DNA of 8,960 bases from Betaproteobacteria bacterium TMED41 (GCA_002167365.1 NHCU01000017.1:12899-21858), one strand, 5' to 3'; counted from the first letter of the stretch, positions 1 to 6,056 are shown. Notes: a model not told the origin generated them from the sequence alone. Made by a program: numbers and translations.

Positions 1-392
1 ATGATTACCGTGGAAATGTACTTGGACATTTCGTTTTCAAGGTCTTTTAATTCAATGTCTAGAGTTTTACGAGTTTCTGAACCCTCTTCTGTGTTCTTTA
101 GATCCAAGAGTTTTGTTTTAATATCTGATAAAAAATCACCGATAGTTGAGAGAGAACTCTTTGACACTTGAACTAAGGAGGTCATGTTCGAATATCTATC
201 AACTGTATCTTTTAATAAGAGATAAGATGTATCAGATGCAGTGATTGTCAAATCTAATTTATCTTTATTTGCCACACTAGCCACAGAATCTGACTTTGCA
301 TCAAAATTTAACTGATGAGTTTTAGGATCACTAATAGATTCAAATCTTTTACTTAAATAATTGGCAGCAGTTAAGTTTACTAACTCACTCAT
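1..392 (-). CDS. Flagellin-D1-like coiled-coil protein, partial (3' end beyond left edge)
   Basis: A minus-strand reading frame opens with ATG at 392-390 and stays open to the left edge, giving 130 complete codons. An in-frame TAA lies two codons upstream, so this ATG is the furthest possible start. The N-terminal ~60 residues are polar and do not resemble the flagellin INTN-type D0 segment. Residues from about 65 onward form a heptad-like helix pair rich in Leu, Ile, Lys and Glu. They align without gaps over 66 residues with residues 66-131 of the window's own flagellin, keeping the hydrophobic register and the R-K-x-L-x-x-E pattern, but with only about 11 identities by eye. I infer a flagellin-related or hook/filament-associated protein. 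An unrelated coiled coil is possible. No signal peptide or membrane segment is visible. The function is not recognised. Confidence 0.7.
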   Translation of the reverse strand, partial: MSELVNLTAANYLSKRFESISDPKTHQLNFDAKSDSVASVANKDKLDLTITASDTSYLLLKDTVDRYSNMTSLVQVSKSSLSTIGDFLSDIKTKLLDLKNTEEGSETRKTLDIELKDLENEMSKYISTVI

Positions 393-402
393 CTCTTAAT
401 CC

Positions 403-469
403 ATTAGTTGAAAATCTTCCATTTTGTTAGTCGACAGAAAAGAAAAAAAATTTATCTATTTCAACTAAT
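403..469. repeat. 11-bp perfect inverted repeat with 45-bp spacer
   Basis: ATTAGTTGAAA at 403-413 is matched exactly by its reverse complement TTTCAACTAAT at 459-469. The arms lie just upstream of the partial minus-strand gene. In its transcript the proximal arm would end 10 nt before the ATG, next to the only purine-rich stretch that could act as a ribosome-binding site. The arms could form a long-range leader hairpin or be paired half-sites for a regulator. No function is demonstrated. Confidence 0.5.
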
Positions 470-489
470 TAATGAATCAAAATATGATT

Positions 490-504
490 AAAAAAAAAAA
501 AAAA
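490..504. repeat. 15-nt poly(A) tract
   Basis: An uninterrupted run of 15 A (15 T on the minus strand) lies about 100 nt upstream of the start of the left partial gene and 114 nt downstream of the stop of the MORN gene. Read on the minus strand it is a long U-tract. The only nearby hairpin (531-555) ends about 26 nt before it, so it does not form a standard intrinsic terminator. It could act as a bent or UP-element-like tract, or as a slippage-prone length-variable site. Confidence 0.5.
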
Positions 505-530
505 TCAGATAGTTGAGAAAGTTAGCTTAA

Positions 531-555
531 ATACAACACTTATTGTGTGATGTAT
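531..555 (-). other. Imperfect AT-rich hairpin between MORN gene and left gene
   Basis: Arms ATACAACAC (531-539) and GTGTGATGTAT (545-555) pair as 4 bp plus 5 bp around a 2-nt bulge, with a TTATT loop. It is the only hairpin I see downstream of the MORN gene that could precede the T15 tract on the minus strand. The 26-nt separation makes it a weak terminator candidate. Confidence 0.25.
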
Positions 556-610
556 AAGAAAGCTTATTGCTTGATTTGTTGAGAGCAAACCTTGTTTTTT
601 TTTATTTGTG

Positions 611-632
611 AATTATTTTAATTAAAATAATT
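611..632. repeat. 22-bp perfect A/T palindrome over the MORN stop codon
   Basis: AATTATTTT (611-619) and AAAATAATT (624-632) are exact reverse complements around the self-complementary centre AATT, giving a perfect 22-bp palindrome of only A and T. The MORN stop codon (620-618) lies inside it. On the minus strand the sequence that follows is A-rich, not T-rich, so it is not a classic intrinsic terminator. It could be a 3' transcript hairpin or a binding site for a dimeric or AT-preferring protein. Confidence 0.55.
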
Positions 633-1016
633 GTTTGGCTTTCCAAGCACCCATTTCCCCGAAAATGTAACCTTTCCTGATTTATCAGTCAAAGTACCCT
701 CTCCGTGTTGCTCGCCGTCTTCCCAATCGCCCACATACGTACTTCCATCTATTCCAATATAGGTTCCATAACCATGAGGCTTGTTGTTTAAAAATTCCCC
801 AATATATGTAGATCCATTTGATCTAGTATGAATCCCAAGTCCCGATCTATTGCCTGATACCCATTGACCGACGTATTTATCTCCATCTGGCCAAAAATAT
901 GTACCTTGCCCATTTAGTTGCCCATCAAGAAACTCACCAATATATCTTGAACCGTCGGGCCATGATTGCTCTCCATTTTCAATCCCTTTTCCCGTAAAAC
1001 TATTTTTTTTACTCAA
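618..1016 (-). CDS. MORN-repeat protein, 132 aa
   Basis: The protein is almost wholly MORN repeats (membrane occupation and recognition nexus) with a 23-residue period. Four full units start at Tyr25, Tyr48, Tyr71 and Tyr94, and a fifth partial one near Phe118, each following Y-x-G-x-[FW]-x-x-G-x-x-x-G-x-G. MORN arrays form extended beta-hairpin sheets used for protein or membrane contact, so this is probably a scaffold or binding protein rather than an enzyme. There is no signal peptide and no attached catalytic domain. The start is TTG (1016-1014): there is no internal Met, and an in-frame TAA lies five codons upstream. The ribosome-binding site is weak. A run of eight A follows the second codon. 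It diverges from the flagellin gene across 98 bp, which suggests shared control, but a flagellar role is only inferred. Confidence 0.85.
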   Translation of the reverse strand: MSKKNSFTGKGIENGEQSWPDGSRYIGEFLDGQLNGQGTYFWPDGDKYVGQWVSGNRSGLGIHTRSNGSTYIGEFLNNKPHGYGTYIGIDGSTYVGDWEDGEQHGEGTLTDKSGKVTFSGKWVLGKPNNYFN

Positions 1017-1048
1017 GATTATCTTTCTTTATAAACTTAAATCAATAA

Positions 1049-1064
1049 TGACATGATTTTTGCT
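1049..1064 (+). promoter_or_regulatory. Sigma-54-like -24/-12 element upstream of flagellin (candidate)
   Basis: TGACATGATTTTTGCT matches the layout of the sigma-54 consensus (TGGCAC, five bases, TTGCW) with exact GG-to-GC spacing and a perfect -12 half (TTGCT). The weakness is GA instead of the nearly invariant GG in the -24 half. Transcription would start near 1075, giving a leader of about 40 nt. Many bacteria use sigma-54 for late flagellar genes. I saw no convincing sigma-28 or sigma-70 promoter in the same gap. Confidence 0.3.
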
Positions 1065-1103
1065 TTGAATCATAACTGTTAGCAAATTCGAATTGCGCAT
1101 TAT

Positions 1104-1107
1104 GAGG
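1104..1107 (+). promoter_or_regulatory. Ribosome-binding site fixing the TTG start of flagellin
   Basis: GAGG sits seven bases before TTG at 1115. It supports this non-ATG start together with the encoded N-terminus MSVINTN, which is the expected flagellin beginning. The next in-frame Met is residue 28, which would remove much of D0. Confidence 0.7.
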
Positions 1108-1114
1108 TATTAAA

Positions 1115-4100
1115 TTGTCGGTAATTAATACAAATCTCAAGGCCTTGATAACTCAAGACGCCTTAAATATAAACAATAGACATCTATCTACAGCAATGGA
1201 GAGACTGTCTACCGGCTACCGGATAAATTCTGCAAAGGATGACGCCGCTGGTTTGGCCATTAGCACTCGAATGGACACCCAAATTCGAGGTCTGAGTATG
1301 GCTATAAAAAATGCTCATGATGGGATTTCTGTAATAGGTACTGCTGAAGGTGCTATTGATGAGATAACTAATATACTTCAGCGGATGAGAGAACTCTCAA
1401 TTCAATCTGCAAATGACACTAACAGCGAAAAAGACCGCAAATATCTTCAAGATGAAATTGATCAATTGGTTCGAGAAATAGACAGAATCACAGAGACTAC
1501 TCAATTTAACTCAATGAACGTCCTTGATGGAACCTATGATTGTAAAGTTTTCCAAATCGGAGCAAATCAAGGCCAAACTATGAACGTATCAATTGGCAGT
1601 ATGGCCACGAAAGTCTTGGGAGTAGCAATATCAAATTCTGCCGCTGCGGCAGAATATTGCCCTCCTCCAGACCCTTTACTTACAGGGACAACTGCGCAGG
1701 GTACGCCATCCAACCCTACTGTTATTGATTTAGAATTTTTGAACATTTCAGGTTCAGATGCCTATACTTTGACCTTAACAGATGAAATGTCCGGATTAAC
1801 TGCATCAATAACGTCGCTGAGTGTAAACCTAACAAGCACTCTGAGTAAAAATAGTTTCCGAGATAGCATCAATCTAGCTTTTGCAACTTCTCAAGTCGAT
1901 ACAACTATTACTGGCACAAGTACGATGTCTAGTGCGTCAACATCAACAATTAACTTAACAAGCGCCACATCTTATGACCAAACTAAATTTTCAATCTCGG
2001 TCGATGGTGGAGCAAATGTAGAAGTTGACGTTCGATCACAAGTGCTATCTACAGCTGGTATTGATACTACCAGTGTCACTCAAACCACACTAGTTAGCGC
2101 AATAGAAACCCAATTACAAAGAATTTTTGATACTAGACTCACCGTGAGTACTGCTGGAGGAGCATTTACAATTACTGATGAAGAAGGAAGAAGACTAAAA
2201 GTTACACAAGGTGCTGGTAACGGGTTTTTATTTGGAACTGACCCAGTAAACTATGGTGCAATTATCACTAGGGAAACAACCAGAAATAATTTGTCAGTAG
2301 ATTGGTCAGCAAACGTTCTTTCCTTGACAAATGCTGCAGGTGGCAAAACAATAATAAGTGACTATCAAGCACTCAATGATAGTCAGATATTTATGGATGT
2401 AGTCGATGAAAATCAGGTAGATGGAGTATTTGATCCAATCTTACTTGCTACATCATCAACTACAAATTTACCAACTACTCCTTCCGCAACTTTTACTGGC
2501 AAAACCGAGGAAACTCAGATTTCTTTAAGGTTTTCTGATCAGGTAGGTGACGGCTCATCTGCTGAATATGCTTTTAATTTAACTAATGGTCAGGGAGATG
2601 TATATGCTCAATTCTCAGGAAGTGGTTTAAATGTATTTAAAACACTTTCAGCAGGTTCAATTCGAGAATCAGTTTTATCAGCATTATCCTCAGGTGTATC
2701 AAATCTTGGTATCACCGACTCAAGTATCGATATTTCCGAGTGGGATGTAGCAATGAGTGGAGATCATCTACTCATTAAAAATAAAAAAGGTAGAGCCATA
2801 GCAGTTGAGGACTTTAGTAGTTCTGCTGGTTACATGACAGCAACTCCAATAAATGAACCAGGTTCAGCAAAGATTTTGGCTGATAAAAATGCATACTATT
2901 CTGAAACTAGGATAGGTTTAAATACTAGTGCATTTGGACTAGATTACTCTGCATCTGGCACTGATCGTTTTAGCTTTACTTTAGACGGGGTCGGCAACTC
3001 AGCAAACTTAACTGTAAGCGTTAATGGGTCTGCAACCGGCGGAGGACTTGTAAGCGGAGCAACATTTGCTGCAAGCGTCCAGTCTGCTCTGAGAGCTACT
3101 GACATCATGATTAGAGATCCTAATAATGGAAGTGCTATTGCTACAGCAAGTTTAACGTCAATTACAGTTCAATATGACTCTGACACAGCAGAGCTAGTTA
3201 TAAGAGACCCTGCAGGAAGAGCTATTGGTTTCGGGATGGACTCATCTGCTAATAGTTTATGTAACACTGGTTACATCCTAACAACTGCATTTACAACTGG
3301 CCCCCCAAATAAAATGTATACGGTAGATGTAGATTCATCCGTTGCACAAGGAGATGTGTACAATGCAACAACAGTTACCTTAGATTTCAATACTTCTGAT
3401 ATTGCATTTAATCTTCAAGTAAACGGACAATTTCTTGATGGATCCTCCTCAAGTACTGGTTCTGCATTGATAGCCAGCAATATAATTGATTGGAATGCCG
3501 AATACCCATTTGGGTCATCGATACTTAAATCAAAATTGGATGAACTTATGACCACGCTAAATTCTGTTCATCCCAGAGATGTCTTTGAATACTCCATTTT
3601 CGGAGATCAAATAACACTTTACCAACGTGATGGTGGAGAAATAATTTTAGGAGGATATGTATCCTCCAGCAATAACAGAAAATTAACTGCCGAAGTAACA
3701 CCAGGCATTGATCAAGGAGAAAAAGTTACGCTAAGTTTTAATGCTCACACTTTAGCTTACGGGGGCACAGCAGAGGGAACAGCGGCTTTATCAACTAATG
3801 CAACACTAAATATTGAAGGGGACGACATTTACTCCATGAAAATTTCAAATGGGATAAATAGCTATTCCCTTGAGAGTACGATTGTTGACATAAGCAATTC
3901 CCGAAGTGTGGCTAATTTTCTACAAAGTCTCGAAGAATCCCTGTATGGCTCAAACATAAGTGTATCCATGGATCTTGATGGGAATGTTTTATTCACCAGA
4001 AATGATGGAGGTATAATCATACTTCAAGAATTTACCTCAGCTGCGGGAAGACAGGGTACTTGGACTCCAAGCCCGGGACAAGGAGACACAATTCCTTTAA

Positions 4101-4540
4101 CAGGAAAAGGGGTGGTTGAGGGAAGTACAACAAATTTGCTTTCAGCTAATACATCTTCGTCAACTGAAACTGCAACAGCTTCCTCGTCATTAACTAGTTA
4201 CATTCCAATCGGAGACGATGTCAACCTTGCAGTTTCTAATATTTCTATTGCAACGCAACAAGACTCAGAACTAGCACTTGTTGCAATTGACCATGCATTA
4301 GATTATGTTCAAGCTGAGAGATCTAACTTAGGAGCAATTCAAAATCGTTTAACCCACACAATAGATAATTTATCAAACATTGTGACTAATACCTCTGCTT
4401 CCAGAAGCAAGATAAGAGATGCAGACTACGCTAAAGAAACTGCTGAATTATCTAGAACACAAATTATTCAGCAAGCAGCTACAGCTATTTTGGCCCAAGC
4501 TAATCAATCTCCTCAATCGGTTCTTCAATTACTTCAGTAG
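1115..4540 (+). CDS. fliC: Giant flagellin, 1141 aa
   Basis: This is the structural subunit of the flagellar filament, exported through the flagellar type III system. Residues 1-170 are a near-canonical flagellin N-terminus (MSVINTN, R-L-S-T-G-Y-R-I-N-S-A-K-D-D-A-A-G-L-A-I, LQRMRELSIQSAN at 88-100). Residues 1035-1141 are the matching C-terminus, with N-R-L near 1077 and an Ala/Gln-rich D0 helix ending LLQ. A typical flagellin is 270-550 aa; the excess is an insert of about 860 aa at roughly 172-1034. It is rich in Ser, Thr, Asn and Gly and contains about five diverged units. Three Cys (143, 182, 716) are unusual for a secreted flagellin. The start is TTG with a good GAGG site. The frame is intact throughout, so this is not a pseudogene. 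A weak terminator follows. Flagellin identity is secure; the role of the insert (thick filament, adhesion, glycan display) is inference. Confidence 0.97.
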   Translation: MSVINTNLKALITQDALNINNRHLSTAMERLSTGYRINSAKDDAAGLAISTRMDTQIRGLSMAIKNAHDGISVIGTAEGAIDEITNILQRMRELSIQSANDTNSEKDRKYLQDEIDQLVREIDRITETTQFNSMNVLDGTYDCKVFQIGANQGQTMNVSIGSMATKVLGVAISNSAAAAEYCPPPDPLLTGTTAQGTPSNPTVIDLEFLNISGSDAYTLTLTDEMSGLTASITSLSVNLTSTLSKNSFRDSINLAFATSQVDTTITGTSTMSSASTSTINLTSATSYDQTKFSISVDGGANVEVDVRSQVLSTAGIDTTSVTQTTLVSAIETQLQRIFDTRLTVSTAGGAFTITDEEGRRLKVTQGAGNGFLFGTDPVNYGAIITRETTRNNLSVDWSANVLSLTNAAGGKTIISDYQALNDSQIFMDVVDENQVDGVFDPILLATSSTTNLPTTPSATFTGKTEETQISLRFSDQVGDGSSAEYAFNLTNGQGDVYAQFSGSGLNVFKTLSAGSIRESVLSALSSGVSNLGITDSSIDISEWDVAMSGDHLLIKNKKGRAIAVEDFSSSAGYMTATPINEPGSAKILADKNAYYSETRIGLNTSAFGLDYSASGTDRFSFTLDGVGNSANLTVSVNGSATGGGLVSGATFAASVQSALRATDIMIRDPNNGSAIATASLTSITVQYDSDTAELVIRDPAGRAIGFGMDSSANSLCNTGYILTTAFTTGPPNKMYTVDVDSSVAQGDVYNATTVTLDFNTSDIAFNLQVNGQFLDGSSSSTGSALIASNIIDWNAEYPFGSSILKSKLDELMTTLNSVHPRDVFEYSIFGDQITLYQRDGGEIILGGYVSSSNNRKLTAEVTPGIDQGEKVTLSFNAHTLAYGGTAEGTAALSTNATLNIEGDDIYSMKISNGINSYSLESTIVDISNSRSVANFLQSLEESLYGSNISVSMDLDGNVLFTRNDGGIIILQEFTSAAGRQGTWTPSPGQGDTIPLTGKGVVEGSTTNLLSANTSSSTETATASSSLTSYIPIGDDVNLAVSNISIATQQDSELALVAIDHALDYVQAERSNLGAIQNRLTHTIDNLSNIVTNTSASRSKIRDADYAKETAELSRTQIIQQAATAILAQANQSPQSVLQLLQ
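1635..1655. repeat. GC-rich 21-nt palindrome at the D1/insert junction
   Basis: ATTCTGCCGC (1635-1644) and GCGGCAGAAT (1646-1655) are exact reverse complements around a single T. It encodes part of N-S-A-A-A-A-E (residues 174-180), exactly where the conserved D1 segment ends and the variable insert begins. It is one of the most GC-rich short stretches in an AT-rich window. As RNA it would fold into a stable stem. No T-tract follows, so it is not a standard terminator. Confidence 0.6.
1985..4057 (+). repeat. Region coding about five diverged protein repeats in the flagellin insert
   Basis: Residues 291-981 show a recurring layout: a beta strand with F/Y-x-[FIM]-x-[LVI]; then a short amphipathic helix (about 325-338, 514-528, 647-660, 802-816, 929-943); then a hairpin of the type L-x-I-x-x-x-x-G-[RG]-x-I/L with the turn Gly at 358, 559, 701, 840 and 965. 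The last part often ends in S-S/A-x-G or N-N. An extra hairpin without a clear helix lies at 401-422. The layout recalls the Flagellin_IN type of insert motif found in hook-associated proteins and long flagellins, but I cannot confirm this without a profile search. Copies have diverged too far for obvious DNA-level repeats. Confidence 0.6.
3650..3667. repeat. Internal 8-bp inverted repeat with GGAGG arm
   Basis: GGAGGATA (3650-3657) and TATCCTCC (3660-3667) pair around TG, inside the turn of one insert unit (residues G-G-Y-V-S-S). The left arm is Shine-Dalgarno-like, but the ATG just after it is out of frame and soon stopped, so I read it as a coding-region hairpin and not an internal translation start. 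Confidence 0.35.
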
Positions 4541-4543
4541 ATT

Positions 4544-4578
4544 TCTACTTCGTAATTGGTCAAGTTAGATTTTTTTTT
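4544..4578 (+). terminator. Candidate intrinsic terminator of the flagellin gene
   Basis: Four bases after the flagellin stop, TCTACTT (4544-4550) can pair with AAGTTAGA (4562-4569) as a 7-bp stem with one bulged T and an 11-nt loop, followed at once by nine T (4570-4578). The stem is A/U-rich and weak, but the T-tract is adjacent and correctly oriented. It overlaps the last codons of the convergent gene ending at 4560. A competing smaller hairpin (AGTAG/CTACT, 4536-4549) spans the stop codon. Confidence 0.45.
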
Positions 4579-6056
4579 AAAACATTGATCAAGTCATCTT
4601 TTTTAATAGGTATATTACCTAATCTTGAAACCTGAATTGCAGCGGCAACATTACCAAGGTATGATGCTTCCCATATTGTCGCTCCAAGTTTAATACTTAA
4701 AGCAACTGTGGCAAGAAGTGCATCACCTGCACCTGCAGTGTCAACCGGGTTTGAGTTAAAAGCCATCAAGGAATCAGTTTTATAGTTAGGATTATTAGCT
4801 AAAGCAACCAAGCCTTCAGCACCAAGTTTCACAATAAGGTTTTTAGCTTCAGACTTTTCAACCAAGCAATTACTAATTTGTTGAATGCCTGACTTAAAAT
4901 CATTAGTTGCTAATCGCACTTCCCTTTCAGTAGCAGAAATCAACTTAGAACCTTTGAATCTAGAAACATCGCTCATTTGAGAAGAGGCCTGACTGTCAGC
5001 AACATACGGTATTTTTTCTTTTTTACAGTACTGACTGATACTATCTACTAAATTTTGAGGTAAGCACCCATAATTAAAATCTGAAAAAATAACCAAATCA
5101 ACCTGTTTGATATTGAATAAAAATTTATGGACAAACTCTACACACTCTTTTTCTTCCAAATCGTGCGACTTTAAATTATTAACTCTCAGCAAAGTTTTTG
5201 AACCAGATCTATATCTTTGCTTTAGAGTTGTTGGTCGAGTACTGTCAGTTATAAAATGATGTTGAACACCATAATTTTCAAGTGATACTTTTGCCGCTTC
5301 GCCTGTAGCATCATCTCCAACAACAGTAATGTAAGTGGATTTTGCTCCAAGACCTGCGACATGTGCAGAAACTATACCGGCACCACCAACAAAGCGAGCT
5401 GTATCAATTGGTGACACAACAATAGTAGGATCCTCTTGAGACATCCCAAGAGCCTCACAATAAACATATTCATCTATTATTAAATCACCCACAATAACAA
5501 CGTTAAGGGATGAAAATAAATTAACTAATTCAGTTAGACGATTTTGTGAAATTGAATGTCTATTTAAAAAAAATGAATCTTTTTTAAAATTTTTAAACTC
5601 CGAAGATCCTAGTAATTCTTTTCTAATAAGATCCCTTGATGAAAATTTAGCTTCATCTGCACTAAAAATAAGTCTTCCGCCATATTCTTCGATTATTGCC
5701 TTCTCTGAGTTTGTCATGTGAGAAAACTCTCGACCTTTTACGACAATGCTGGGCTCTAATTTTTCGATAATTGAGTTAAGTGAATCATTTGGAAATACTA
5801 TGACTTCGTCAATTGCTTCTAATTGATTTATGCTTGACACTCTATCTTTTTCACTAACAAAAACTTCAGAATAATCATCGTTAAATAATCCAACAATTAA
5901 AATATCACCACATGTCTTTGCAAAATTTATAAGTCTTAGATGACCAGGATGAATAAAATTAAATTTTCCAGATATAAAAACAATTTTTTTATTTTCATAC
6001 TCCATTAATAGTTTGTTAATTTTTTTCTCAAGAGCATTAGATAATTTATTTTCCAC
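4560..6056 (-). CDS. HldE-like nucleotidyltransferase-PfkB sugar kinase fusion (swapped order), 498 aa
   Basis: Two cytosolic enzymes are joined. Residues ~22-148 are a nucleotidyltransferase of the HIGH family: G-K-F-N-F-I-H-P-G-H at 30-39, L-x-P-S-I-V-V-K-G at 100-108, and S-S-R at 139-141 near the end. Residues ~183-498 are a PfkB/RfaE-type kinase: V-G-D-L-I-I-D at 189-195, G-G-A-G at 224-227, and D-T-A-G-A-G-D at 439-445 with catalytic Asp445. E. coli HldE phosphorylates heptose-7-phosphate and adenylylates heptose-1-phosphate with the kinase domain first; here the order is reversed. The usual G-x-F-D is G-K-F-N, so substrate and nucleotide are uncertain. The start is GTG (6056) with AGGA 11 nt upstream; Met18 is an alternative with a poorer site. 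It converges on the flagellin gene 19 bp away and diverges from the next gene by 20 bp. Product, inferred: a nucleotide-activated heptose-like sugar. Confidence 0.88.
   Translation of the reverse strand: MENKLSNALEKKINKLLMEYENKKIVFISGKFNFIHPGHLRLINFAKTCGDILIVGLFNDDYSEVFVSEKDRVSSINQLEAIDEVIVFPNDSLNSIIEKLEPSIVVKGREFSHMTNSEKAIIEEYGGRLIFSADEAKFSSRDLIRKELLGSSEFKNFKKDSFFLNRHSISQNRLTELVNLFSSLNVVIVGDLIIDEYVYCEALGMSQEDPTIVVSPIDTARFVGGAGIVSAHVAGLGAKSTYITVVGDDATGEAAKVSLENYGVQHHFITDSTRPTTLKQRYRSGSKTLLRVNNLKSHDLEEKECVEFVHKFLFNIKQVDLVIFSDFNYGCLPQNLVDSISQYCKKEKIPYVADSQASSQMSDVSRFKGSKLISATEREVRLATNDFKSGIQQISNCLVEKSEAKNLIVKLGAEGLVALANNPNYKTDSLMAFNSNPVDTAGAGDALLATVALSIKLGATIWEASYLGNVAAAIQVSRLGNIPIKKDDLINVLKKNLT

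Noticed and set aside
1014..1040. Near-TATAAT (GATAAT) with a TTGATT box 16 bp upstream as a promoter for the MORN gene
   Set aside because: The -10 box would end next to the start codon, placing the transcription start inside the coding sequence.
1037..1051. CtrA-type TTAA-N7-TTAA box upstream of flagellin
   Set aside because: Only the first TTAA is present; the second half reads ATGA at the required spacing.
1085..1094. AATTCGAATT palindrome in the flagellin leader
   Set aside because: It is short, A/T-dominated and single-copy. It may be an operator half-site, but nothing supports it beyond symmetry.
3650..3680. Internal translation start after GGAGG in the flagellin
   Set aside because: The ATG at 3657 is out of frame, only about 3 nt from the Shine-Dalgarno-like motif, and meets a stop within ten codons.
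6013..6045. TTGTTA and GATAAT as a sigma-70 promoter for the right operon
   Set aside because: The spacer is 21 bp, too long for a convincing promoter, and the region is coding on the other strand.
4560..6056. TagD-like glycerol-phosphate cytidylyltransferase as the N-terminal domain
   Set aside because: The L-x-P-S-I-V-V-K-G and E-x-Y-G-G-R-L-I-F stretches fit the HldE adenylyltransferase pattern better, and the kinase domain is RfaE-like.
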